DNA of 64,000 nt from Sinorhizobium medicae (GTDB taxonomy: Bacteria > Pseudomonadota > Alphaproteobacteria > Rhizobiales > Rhizobiaceae). Below are positions 37,178 to 48,406 of the stretch, in pieces. Numbering within the stretch: the first letter of the stretch is position 1; each line of letters opens with the position of its first letter. A program made the position numbers and the translations under genes. The DNA lies in NCBI RefSeq assembly GCF_007827695.1, contig NZ_VITA01000005.1:290799-354798 (forward strand), written 5' to 3'. Under the pieces are notes generated by a model, which searched no databases, was not told the DNA's origin, and saw nothing but the letters and a program-made list of their open reading frames with translations.

Positions 37178-37190
37178 CAGTTTTTATCCA
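37150..37190 (+). terminator. trmB terminator formed by the repeat hairpin
   Basis: Perfect 13-bp GC-rich stem followed by CAGTTTTTAT (37178-37187) gives a good rho-independent terminator in the plus direction; the hairpin could also serve the convergent gene. Confidence 0.6.
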
Positions 37191-37191
37191 C

Positions 37192-37449
37192 TCAATGCAG
37201 GCTGACCGTGCGAAGTTCGTCTTCGGCCGCCTTGTAAAAGGTGCTGGAACGGTTGTCCGTCAGCAGGATAGGCGTGCCGTCGGCGCCGAACAGGGCCCAT
37301 AGATCGATTCCAGGGCCCATTTCAGGCGCTTCCGGAAAGCAACGGGAGACTTCCTCAGAACGCATCTTGCGGATATAGCCGACCTCGCCTGCGCCAAGAT
37401 GCGCAAGGTCGTTCTTCGACAGCGATGTCTTGATGGCTTTCAGTCCCAT
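37192..37449 (-). CDS. DUF1150 family small protein
   Basis: An 85-aa conserved alphaproteobacterial protein of unknown function (DUF1150): LGAGEVGYIRKMRSEEV and LWALFGADGTPILLTD are the family hallmarks. Two ATGs are possible; I prefer the second (37449), because GGAG lies 7 bases upstream, against 1 base for the first (37455). It follows hsp20 by 50 bp on the same strand, and this hsp20-DUF1150 pair recurs in rhizobia, so a heat-shock-related role and shared promoter are plausible. Confidence 0.85.
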   Translation of the reverse strand: MGLKAIKTSLSKNDLAHLGAGEVGYIRKMRSEEVSRCFPEAPEMGPGIDLWALFGADGTPILLTDNRSSTFYKAAEDELRTVSLH

Positions 37450-37499
37450 GGTCATGCTCCGTGGTCGCCGGCCGCAGGATAGAAATCCCGCCGGTTATC

Positions 37500-37931
37500 C
37501 TATTCTGGGACCGAAATATTAATTTTCTTTACCATACGGACCGGTTCGGGACGCACCAGGTCCACCGCAAGCAGGCCGTTGCGCAATTCGGCGCCAAGCA
37601 CCTGCATCCCGTCTGCCAGCACGAACGTCCGCTGGAACTGCCGGGCGGCGATGCCACGATGGAGATATTCCTTTTCGCCCGTCTCGATCTGGCGGCCGCG
37701 GATGACGAGTTGGTTTTCCTCGGTCGTCACGTCCAGGTCCTCCTCGGAGAAACCCGCGACGGCGAGTGTTATCCGCAAGCGTTCGGGTGCGCCAGCGGCG
37801 GAATCGCCGCGAATGCGTTCGATGTTGTAGGGAGGGTAACCGTCATTGCCCTTGGCAATGCGCTCAAGGGTCTTCTCCATGCTGTCGAAACCCACCAGAA
37901 GCGGGCTCGTAAAAGGCGTTATTCTGCTCAT
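37500..37931 (-). CDS. Small heat-shock protein Hsp20 (IbpA-like)
   Basis: ATP-independent holdase that binds unfolding proteins and forms large oligomers. The 143-aa protein has an N-terminal arm with Phe/Leu-rich segment, an alpha-crystallin domain (about 38-128; LAVAGFSEEDLDV, RGIAARQFQRTFVL) and an IxI-type tail motif (Ile137, Ile139 in INISVPE) used for oligomerisation. A heat-shock sigma-type promoter lies upstream. Class A rhizobial Hsp20; several paralogues usually exist, so I give no symbol. Confidence 0.93.
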   Translation of the reverse strand: MSRITPFTSPLLVGFDSMEKTLERIAKGNDGYPPYNIERIRGDSAAGAPERLRITLAVAGFSEEDLDVTTEENQLVIRGRQIETGEKEYLHRGIAARQFQRTFVLADGMQVLGAELRNGLLAVDLVRPEPVRMVKKINISVPE

Positions 37932-37992
37932 TATCCAAGCCCTTGCAGCTCAAGCGACCATGTCGGACCTGCCCAGCAGCATCCTGTCAGCA

Positions 37993-38021
37993 ATATGGTG
38001 GCTGTGTGCAATGAGTGCAAG
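37993..38021 (-). promoter_or_regulatory. RpoH-type promoter of hsp20
   Basis: On the minus strand CTTGCA (38021-38016) and CCATAT (37998-37993) are separated by 17 bp, close to the rhizobial sigma-32 consensus CTTGAA-N16/17-CCATNT. The predicted start near 37986 leaves a leader of about 55 nt before the hsp20 ATG at 37931. Confidence 0.65.
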
Positions 38022-38092
38022 CCGCTTGCCTAGGCGCCCACGCAAATCATAGTCTCTCACTCGAGAGCGATGGTCCGGCAGGGAGATGAAAA

Positions 38093-39037
38093 GTGTCAAG
38101 CGCGAGAAAAATCATCATCGACACGGATCCGGGTCAGGACGACGCAGCGGCAATCATGCTCGCTTTCGGCAGCCCGGAAGAAATCGACGTCCTCGGCATC
38201 ACCACCGTCGCCGGCAATGTCCCGCTGACGCTGACGGCGCGCAATGCTCGGATAGTCTGCGAGCTTTGCAACCGGACCGACGTCCGGATCTTCGCAGGCT
38301 CCGAGCGGCCGGTCGCCCGCCCGCTTGTCACCGCCGAGCATGTTCACGGCAAGACGGGGCTCGACGGTCCTCAACTCGACGAGCCGACGATGCCGATTCA
38401 GGAGCAACACGCCGTCGATTTCATCGTCGAAACGCTGCGTGAGGAGGCACCGGGTGCCGTCACGCTTTGTACGCTCGGTCCGCTTACGAACATCGCGCTG
38501 GCCTTGACGAAGGCACCGGAGATCGCGCCGGCGGTTCGCGAGCTCGTGATGATGGGCGGCGGCTTCTTCGAGGGCGGCAACATAACGCCGGCGGCGGAAT
38601 TCAACATCTATGTCGACCCGGAGGCAGCCGAGATCGTCTTCCGCTCCGGCATCCCCATAGTGATGATGCCTCTCGACGTTACCCATCGCGTTCTCACACG
38701 GAAGGCGCGCGTTGAGAAGATTCGCGACATCGGCAGCCCGGCGGCAGTCGCCCTTGCGGAAATGCTCGAATTCTTCGAGCGGTTCGACATCGAAAAATAC
38801 GGCACCGATGGCGGGCCGCTGCATGATCCGACGGTGATTGCCTATCTGCTGAGGCCCGAGCTTTTCACCGGCCGGGACTGCAATGTCGAGATCGAAACGG
38901 CGTCGCCGCTCACCACCGGTATGACCGTGGTCGACTGGTGGCAGGTCACCGGCCGCGCGCACAATGCCAAAGTCATGCGGCACATCGACGACGAGGGTTT
39001 TTTCGAGCTTTTGACCGAACGCATCGCGCGTATCTGA
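38093..39037 (+). CDS. Inosine/uridine-preferring nucleoside hydrolase
   Basis: Hydrolyses the N-glycosidic bond of ribonucleosides to base and ribose. The 314-aa product begins with the calcium-binding aspartate cluster DTDPGQDD (10-17) and contains the GPLTNIALAL and MGGGFFEGGNITPAAEFNIYVDPEAA signatures (first 20: MGGGFFEGGNITPAAEFNIY). The start is GTG at 38093, preceded by GGGAGATGAAAA; an ATG at 38086 is in another frame. It might feed ribose to the RbsK encoded at 41761, but a convergent chemoreceptor gene separates them. Substrate range is not predictable. Confidence 0.9.
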   Translation: MSSARKIIIDTDPGQDDAAAIMLAFGSPEEIDVLGITTVAGNVPLTLTARNARIVCELCNRTDVRIFAGSERPVARPLVTAEHVHGKTGLDGPQLDEPTMPIQEQHAVDFIVETLREEAPGAVTLCTLGPLTNIALALTKAPEIAPAVRELVMMGGGFFEGGNITPAAEFNIYVDPEAAEIVFRSGIPIVMMPLDVTHRVLTRKARVEKIRDIGSPAAVALAEMLEFFERFDIEKYGTDGGPLHDPTVIAYLLRPELFTGRDCNVEIETASPLTTGMTVVDWWQVTGRAHNAKVMRHIDDEGFFELLTERIARI

Positions 39038-39067
39038 GAGGCAAGCACGCCCGTCTGGGAGATGATG

Positions 39068-39094
39068 ACGGCGCCCGATGAGTTCAGGCGCCGT
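39068..39094. terminator. Bidirectional hairpin between nucleoside hydrolase and MCP genes
   Basis: Perfect 8-bp stem (ACGGCGCC with GGCGCCGT, 11-base loop) in the 81-bp convergent gap. A weak T-run (TTTGG) follows on the plus side. Confidence 0.45.
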
Positions 39095-39118
39095 TTGGAA
39101 GTCCGAAGCCGTTGGGGA

Positions 39119-42681
<3,563 letters not shown>

Positions 42682-42781
42682 GTGAAGGCATCCCGTCGGC
42701 TTGCTTCTTGTTCATGTCGTCATCCCGAAATCGCTGTGGATTTCAGGGCGAGACGCTTTTGCCGGAGAGTGCCCGAGAGGA

Positions 42782-43981
42782 TCAGTCTTCGTCAACCACT
42801 CTCAGCTTCAACTGCCCCATGCGGCCGTCCATAGAGCGTCCGCCTGCTTCGCCCGTCTTGGCGCCCGGATCGGCTTCCGCCTGCAATTCAAGCGCCTCGA
42901 TCTTGGCACCCCGCCGGGTCAGCTTGTCCGAGGAGATCAGGATTTCGTCGACGTCCTTCTGGGTCATGGCGAAATGGCCCTGGAGCTTGCGTACACGCTC
43001 GTCCAGGCGCGAGAGGTCTTCCATCAGCCGCACAACCTCGCTTTGGATGAGATGCGCCTGCTCGCGCATCCGGGCGTCCTTCAGGATAGCTTGGATCACC
43101 TGAATCGACAGAAGCAGGAGCGACGGCGAAACGATGATGATCCGCTGTCGATGCGCCTTCTGGACGATAGCCTCGAAATGTTCGTGGATCTCCGCGAATA
43201 TCGATTCAGAGGGAACGAAGAGGAAGGCCGTGTCCTGCGTCTCTCCGGCAAGCAGATATTTGCTGGCGATGTCACGGATATGAACTTCCATATCGCGACG
43301 GAAGGCCTGCGCGGCCTGTTGCCGCTGTTCCGCGCTCTCCGCGTCCCGCATCGAATTCCAGGCTTCGAGCGGAAACTTTGCGTCAATGACCAATAGCGGC
43401 TGATCCTTCGGCATACGGATGGTGCAATCCGGGCGCGCTCCGTTGGAAAGCGTCGGTTGGAAGGCGAAGGCGCCCATCGGCAGGCCGTCGGCGACGATCG
43501 CCTCCATGCGCGATTGGCCGAAGGCGCCGCGCGTCTGCTTGTTGGCGAGAATGCTTTGCAGCCCCGCCATGTCCTTGGCCAGCAACTGTATGTTGTTCTG
43601 AGCGTTGTCGATCACCGCGAGCCGCTCCTGAAGCCGTCGCAGGTTTTCGTGCGTCGCCTTCGTCTGCTCGTTGATGGAAGCGCCGATCCGGTGCGTCATT
43701 CCGTCGATGCGCTGGCTGAGCGACTGGTTCAACTCCGCCTGCCGGGTGCCGAACACCTCGGCCATGGCCGCGACGCGTCCCTGCATTTCCGTCTGCGCCA
43801 CGATGAGCGCCGACATCCTCTCGTCGTGCTCGACCGCTCGACGCGAAGCGGCACGGCGAGCGAAAATAGCCGAGAGCAAGGCCACCAGCAGGGCGGCGGC
43901 AGTGACGAGCCACCCGGCCGTAACAGGCTGGGTCCCGACGACGAATAGAGGCTGATCGAAGGAAAAAGCTATGGGCTCCAT
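42782..43981 (-). CDS. rmuC: DNA recombination protein RmuC
   Basis: Nuclease-like protein that limits inverted-repeat rearrangements in E. coli; exact activity unclear. The 399-aa product has an N-terminal membrane helix (about 17-38), a long coiled coil (about 45-150) and the RmuC domain (PDCTIRMPKDQPLLVIDAKF; LLAGETQDTAFLFVPSESIF). The ATG at 43981 gives MEPIAFSF; the frame is open much further upstream, into the region opposite def, which I do not accept. It diverges from def across 139 bp. Confidence 0.92.
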   Translation of the reverse strand: MEPIAFSFDQPLFVVGTQPVTAGWLVTAAALLVALLSAIFARRAASRRAVEHDERMSALIVAQTEMQGRVAAMAEVFGTRQAELNQSLSQRIDGMTHRIGASINEQTKATHENLRRLQERLAVIDNAQNNIQLLAKDMAGLQSILANKQTRGAFGQSRMEAIVADGLPMGAFAFQPTLSNGARPDCTIRMPKDQPLLVIDAKFPLEAWNSMRDAESAEQRQQAAQAFRRDMEVHIRDIASKYLLAGETQDTAFLFVPSESIFAEIHEHFEAIVQKAHRQRIIIVSPSLLLLSIQVIQAILKDARMREQAHLIQSEVVRLMEDLSRLDERVRKLQGHFAMTQKDVDEILISSDKLTRRGAKIEALELQAEADPGAKTGEAGGRSMDGRMGQLKLRVVDED

Positions 43982-44120
43982 GGCCGCAACGTAAACGGAT
44001 TCGCATTGCAAGGCCAGATCAAAACGGGAACAAACAAGATTGTGCCCACAATCAGGCCGGAGACCAGGGGTACGGCAAATTTCTTGCGTGTCGACGGAAA
44101 GATCGGCTATGGGGATCGAC

Positions 44121-44645
44121 ATGACGATCAAGCCGCTCATCATTCTTCCCGATCCGGTTCTGCGCCAGGTGTCGACACCCGTGGAAACCGTTGACGCCGA
44201 TATTCGCCGGCTCGCCGACGATATGCTGGAAACCATGTACGATGCGCCCGGTATCGGGCTCGCCGCGATACAGATCGGCGTGCCGAAGCGCCTCCTGGTG
44301 CTCGACGTGACGAAGGAGGGAGAGGAGAAGCAGCCGCTCGTCTTCATCAATCCGAAGGTCGTTCGCTCTTCCGAGGAGCGTTCGGTCTATGAGGAGGGCT
44401 GCCTTTCGATCCCCGACTACTACGCCGAGGTCGAACGGCCGGCCGCGATCACTGTCGAGTACGTCGACCGTGAAGGCAAGGAACAGGCAGTTGAGGCCGA
44501 TGGCTTGCTCGCTACCTGCCTGCAGCACGAGATCGACCATCTGAACGGTGTCCTGTTCATCGATTACATTTCAAAGCTCAAGCGCGATATGGTGATTCGC
44601 AAGTTCACAAAGGCGGCGAAAACGCGCGGCGCAAAGGCGATCTGA
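44121..44645 (+). CDS. def: Peptide deformylase
   Basis: Removes the formyl group from nascent N-formylmethionine. The 174-aa enzyme has all three motifs: PGIGLAAIQ (43-51), EEGCLSIP with metal ligand Cys94, and QHEIDH with metal ligands His136 and His140 and catalytic Glu137. I chose the ATG at 44121 (MTIKPLI), the family's usual start; 27 upstream codons are ignored. It is grouped with fmt and truA, the enzymes being complementary: Fmt adds the formyl group that Def removes. Confidence 0.96.
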   Translation: MTIKPLIILPDPVLRQVSTPVETVDADIRRLADDMLETMYDAPGIGLAAIQIGVPKRLLVLDVTKEGEEKQPLVFINPKVVRSSEERSVYEEGCLSIPDYYAEVERPAAITVEYVDREGKEQAVEADGLLATCLQHEIDHLNGVLFIDYISKLKRDMVIRKFTKAAKTRGAKAI

Positions 44646-44720
44646 TCCTTCGCGTTGCGGCCGCATTCAGCTGGAGCCGCCGCTCGCTCGCGGGCAATCG
44701 AAAGAGACGGAGGCCGTCAC

Positions 44721-45656
44721 TTGCCGCTTCGCATCATCTTCATGGGTACACCGGAATTTTCCGTGCCGACGCTTCTTGCGCTCGCCGGGGCGGGTCACGA
44801 GATTGCCGCCGTGTATACACAACCGCCGCGGCCCGGCGGGCGGCGCGGCCTCGATCTCCAGAAATCGCCGGTGCACCAGGCTGCCGAGCGTCTCGACATT
44901 CCGGTCCTGACGCCCGTCAACTTCAAGGAAGCCGCGGACCGCCGAACCTTCCGGAATTTCGGTGCCGATGCCGCGGTCGTGGTCGCCTACGGCCTGCTTC
45001 TGCCTGAGGAGATACTCTCGGGCACCCGCTGCGGCTGTTACAACGGTCATGCCTCGCTCCTGCCGCGCTGGCGGGGGGCGGCGCCGATCCAGCGGGCGAT
45101 CATGGCCGGCGACCGGGAGACCGGCATGATGGTGATGAAAATGGACAAGGGGCTCGATACCGGTCCCGTCGCTCTCGCCCGGTCGGTGCCGATCCACGCT
45201 ACGATGACGGCCGGCGAGCTGCACGACCGGCTGAGTGAGGTCGGAGCGAAACTGATGACGGAGGCGATGGCCCGGCTCGAAGCCGGTGAGCTTCCACTGA
45301 CGCCGCAACCTCAAGAGGGCGTCGTCTACGCCGCCAAGATCTCGAAGGAAGAGACCCGGATCGATTTCTCCCGTCCGGCGGCCGAGGTGCACAATCATAT
45401 CCGTGGTCTGTCGCCCTTTCCCGGCGCCTGGTTCGAACTTGATATCGCCGGACGGCGCGAACGCATCAAAGTGCTGGGATCGGAGATATCGCAAGGGGAG
45501 GGTGCTCCGGGGCAAGTGCTGGACGGTTCGCTCGCGATCGCTTGCGGCGAGGGCGCGGTACGCCTGACGAGATTGCAGCGTGCCGGCGGCAAGGCGCTCC
45601 CCGCGGCCGATTTCCTGCGCGGCACGCCGATTGTTGCCAGCGCGGGGATTGGCTGA
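44721..45656 (+). CDS. fmt: Methionyl-tRNA formyltransferase
   Basis: Formylates initiator Met-tRNA using 10-formyl-tetrahydrofolate. The 311-aa product has the [15 protein letters not shown]-terminus, the folate-binding [13 protein letters not shown] and a C-terminal OB-like domain. The start is an unusual TTG at 44721, chosen because GGAGG is 8 bases upstream and the family starts precisely here; no ATG fits. Its stop overlaps the truA start by one base. Confidence 0.95.
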   Translation: MPLRIIFMGTPEFSVPTLLALAGAGHEIAAVYTQPPRPGGRRGLDLQKSPVHQAAERLDIPVLTPVNFKEAADRRTFRNFGADAAVVVAYGLLLPEEILSGTRCGCYNGHASLLPRWRGAAPIQRAIMAGDRETGMMVMKMDKGLDTGPVALARSVPIHATMTAGELHDRLSEVGAKLMTEAMARLEAGELPLTPQPQEGVVYAAKISKEETRIDFSRPAAEVHNHIRGLSPFPGAWFELDIAGRRERIKVLGSEISQGEGAPGQVLDGSLAIACGEGAVRLTRLQRAGGKALPAADFLRGTPIVASAGIG

Positions 45657-46399
45657 TGCCCCGCTTTCGCCTGATCGTCGAATATGACGGTACCGATTAT
45701 GTCGGCTGGCAGCGGCAGGACAACGGCCCCTCTGTTCAAGGAGCGATCGAAAAAGCGGTCCTGTCGCTTACGGGCGAGACGGTCCGGGTCCGCGGCGCAG
45801 GGCGAACCGATTCCGGCGTTCACGCCAGGGGTCAGGTGGCTCATCTCGATCTAACCCGCGCGTGGAAGCCGTACACGCTTCAAAACGCCCTCAACGCGCA
45901 TCTGTCGCTTGCCGGCGAGCGCGTTTCGATCCTGGAGGTCGAGGAAGCCGCCGCCGATTTCGACGCGCGTTTCTCGGCCATCCGCCGACACTATCTCTAT
46001 CGGATCATTTCCCGCCGATCACCGCTGGCGCTTGAGGCGCGCCGTGCCTGGTGGGTGCCGAAGGCGCTTGATCATGACGCAATGCACGAGGCAGCGCAGC
46101 GCCTCTTGGGCCATCACGACTTCACGACCTTCCGCTCTGCCAACTGCCAGGCGACGAGCCCGATGCGCACGCTGGACCGGCTGGACGTCACGCGCACGGG
46201 CGACCTGATCGAAATCCGCGCCAGCGCGCAAAGCTTCCTTCATAACCAGATCCGTTCTTTCGCGGGCTCCTTGAAGCTGGTCGGCGAGAGCAAATGGACG
46301 CCGGACAACCTCCAAGCCGCGCTCGAGGCGCGGGACCGCAAAGCCTGCGGTCCGGTCGCCCCGCCGGACGGACTTTATTTCATGCGCGTCGATTACTGA
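45656..46399 (+). CDS. truA: tRNA pseudouridine synthase A
   Basis: Converts uridines 38-40 of the anticodon arm to pseudouridine. The 247-aa protein contains the catalytic Asp52 in [15 protein letters not shown] and the C-terminal [17 protein letters not shown]. The ATG shares its A with the fmt TGA. It is the last gene of def-fmt-truA, and repeat copy 3 begins 5 bp after its stop. Confidence 0.96.
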   Translation: MPRFRLIVEYDGTDYVGWQRQDNGPSVQGAIEKAVLSLTGETVRVRGAGRTDSGVHARGQVAHLDLTRAWKPYTLQNALNAHLSLAGERVSILEVEEAAADFDARFSAIRRHYLYRIISRRSPLALEARRAWWVPKALDHDAMHEAAQRLLGHHDFTTFRSANCQATSPMRTLDRLDVTRTGDLIEIRASAQSFLHNQIRSFAGSLKLVGESKWTPDNLQAALEARDRKACGPVAPPDGLYFMRVDY

Positions 46400-46403
46400 C
46401 GCC

Positions 46404-46466
46404 GAGATCACGATGATTTTCGGGAGGCGGCGGAAAAACGCAGACGGTTTTCCTCATCCCGCTCTG
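46404..46466 (-). repeat. Rhizobial intergenic repeat, copy 3 (RIME-like, internally deleted)
   Basis: Read on the minus strand it starts AGAGCGGGATGAGGAAAA, as copy 1 does, and ends CATCGTGATCTC, but the 31-bp core is missing, leaving about 63 bp. It lies in the truA/cyclase convergent gap and runs into the cyclase 3' end: its first 12 bases supply the codons for Arg-Ala-Gly and the TGA stop of the cyclase. Confidence 0.75.
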
Positions 46467-48406
46467 AATTTCTCCCGCTCGCGCTCATAGTAACGCCGAA
46501 GCGGCGGCAGCGCCGATTTGAGTTCGTCCAACAGGTCGTTATCGGCGGGGAGGTCGCCGTCATATTTCCGGGCGAGGTAGGTGCGGTGGCGTGCGAGCTC
46601 GGCTTCCGAAGCGCCTTCGACGACCGTAAAGACCGGTGAGACCGCGCTGCGCCCCTTGACGGTGATGCGGTCGAGTTCGGCCACCGGAAATTCCGAGGCG
46701 GCGAGCGCTGCCGTCCGCTCGCCCAAGAGCAGCGGCACGCCGTAATTCTTGGAAGCACCCTCGAGGCGCGAGGCAAGATTGACCGCGTCGCCAAGCGCCG
46801 AATAATCGAAGCGGCGGGCCGAGCCCATATTGCCGACGACGCACTCGCCTGTGTTGATGCCGATTCCGATCCTGAGCGTCTTGGGTGGGCGTCCCGCCGC
46901 TTTCGCTTCGGCTTCCAGCTCGGCATTGAGCTTGGCGAGCGCGGCGAGCATGTCGCGCGCCGCCTGAACCGCATGGACGGCATGGTCCGGATCGTCGAGA
47001 GGTGCGTTCCAGAAGGCCATCAGGCAGTCGCCGATATATTTGTCGATTGTGCCGCGCCGGTTGAGCACGGCTTCCGAAAGGGGTGTCAGAAGCCGGTTGA
47101 TCAGCGTTGTCAGGCCCTCCGGATCATCCTTCATGTCCTCCGAAATCGTGGTGAAGCCACGAACGTCGCAGAATAGGACCGTGAGCGTCCGCCTTTCGCC
47201 GCCCAGCTTCAGCTGCGAAGGGTCGCTTGCCAGGCGCTCCACCAGCGCGGGGGATAGATATTGCGAGAAGGCGCGCGTGATCTCGCGGCGGCGGCGCCTT
47301 TCTTCCGCGTAATCGAGGCCGGCCTGCCCGACGGCTACGCCGACGAAAGCAAGCGCCGGGGCAAGCGGCGAGACGAAGACATGGCCGAGGCGCATGAGTG
47401 CGTAGCTTGCAAGGAAAATCGAGGCGAGAGCGAGAGCGCCGTAACCGAGCGTCTTCCAGCTCGTCGATCTCAAAACGGCAAGCGATGCGGCGAGGGTGGC
47501 AAGGATGATCGCTGCGATGGCAACCGTCACTCCGGCCTGTTCGACGAACAGCCGGTGCACGAGATTGTCGTAAATCGTCGCATGAATTTCGGCACCGGCG
47601 ACGCGTCCGCGCGAGAAGACCGTATCGGACGTGGCGAAGGCATCGATGCCGCCGCCCGCGATGGACGGCGCATTCTGCAGGCTGAGACCGACGATGACGA
47701 TCCGGTCGCGAAACGTCCCTTCCGGAAGGAAAGCCTCGGGATCGAGCGCCTGGTAATAGGAAACGGTCGGATAGGTCCGTGCCGGTCCGAAGGTCTGCAT
47801 CAGGGCTCTTCCCGGCGGCCGCGCCAAATCCGCTCCGGCGACACTTGCAATCGTCGTCGCGAAGCCGTCCGAATAGGAGGGGATCTGCCTGAGTATGCCG
47901 TCGCCGCTGAGAGTGACCGAAGCGACGCCCACCTTGGCGCCGCGTTCCAGAAAAACGGGCAGGGGCTCGGTCCGGACGAACTGCTCGGCCTGAGGCGTCC
48001 GGATCAGCGTCTCGTCGCCGGCAAGCACCACATCGGGTCCCAGGACTTCGGCGAGCGCGCGATCGTTCTCCGGCGCGGCGGCCGGTTCGGCGAAGATCAC
48101 GTCGAGAGCGACCGCTCTGGCGCCGGCGGCCCTCAGCGACTGGATCAGCCGGGCGTGCAGAGCGCGCGGCCAGGGCCATTGGCTGCCGATCTCGGCCATC
48201 GACGGTTCGTCGATCGCGACGATAACGGGGCCGTCCTCCGGAAGGTTTGGCCGGCCGAGGATCGAGAGATAGTCGTAGGCGCGCAGGTCAACGAGCGACC
48301 AGGAACCGGTCAGCGAGACGAGCGAGACGAGGGCGGCTACCAAGGCCGCCAGGGCGGCAAGCTTTGCCCGCCGGGAGGAAAGGCGAAGCTGGCGAGAGGC
48401 CTTCAT
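46454..48406 (-). CDS. CHASE2-domain class III adenylate/guanylate cyclase
   Basis: Membrane nucleotide cyclase with an extracytoplasmic sensor. In 650 aa: N-terminal helix (about 16-34), periplasmic CHASE2 (about 38-285), three transmembrane helices (about 292-312, 319-340, 342-363), then the class III catalytic domain (about 400-595). Metal ligands Asp414 (LFCDVRGF) and Asp460 (IDKYIGD) are present, as are the purine-recognising Lys456 and transition-state Asn543/Arg547 (GDAVNLASR), so it should be active, probably making cAMP. Its ATG overlaps the stop of the FecR-TPR-barrel gene by one base. The C-terminal codons and stop come from repeat copy 3. Confidence 0.9.
   Translation of the reverse strand: MKASRQLRLSSRRAKLAALAALVAALVSLVSLTGSWSLVDLRAYDYLSILGRPNLPEDGPVIVAIDEPSMAEIGSQWPWPRALHARLIQSLRAAGARAVALDVIFAEPAAAPENDRALAEVLGPDVVLAGDETLIRTPQAEQFVRTEPLPVFLERGAKVGVASVTLSGDGILRQIPSYSDGFATTIASVAGADLARPPGRALMQTFGPARTYPTVSYYQALDPEAFLPEGTFRDRIVIVGLSLQNAPSIAGGGIDAFATSDTVFSRGRVAGAEIHATIYDNLVHRLFVEQAGVTVAIAAIILATLAASLAVLRSTSWKTLGYGALALASIFLASYALMRLGHVFVSPLAPALAFVGVAVGQAGLDYAEERRRRREITRAFSQYLSPALVERLASDPSQLKLGGERRTLTVLFCDVRGFTTISEDMKDDPEGLTTLINRLLTPLSEAVLNRRGTIDKYIGDCLMAFWNAPLDDPDHAVHAVQAARDMLAALAKLNAELEAEAKAAGRPPKTLRIGIGINTGECVVGNMGSARRFDYSALGDAVNLASRLEGASKNYGVPLLLGERTAALAASEFPVAELDRITVKGRSAVSPVFTVVEGASEAELARHRTYLARKYDGDLPADNDLLDELKSALPPLRRYYEREREKFRAG

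Noticed and set aside
43982-44350. 123-codon N-terminal extension of rmuC
   Set aside because: The extension lies opposite def and is Ser/Arg-rich; the family starts with a membrane helix right after MEPIAF.
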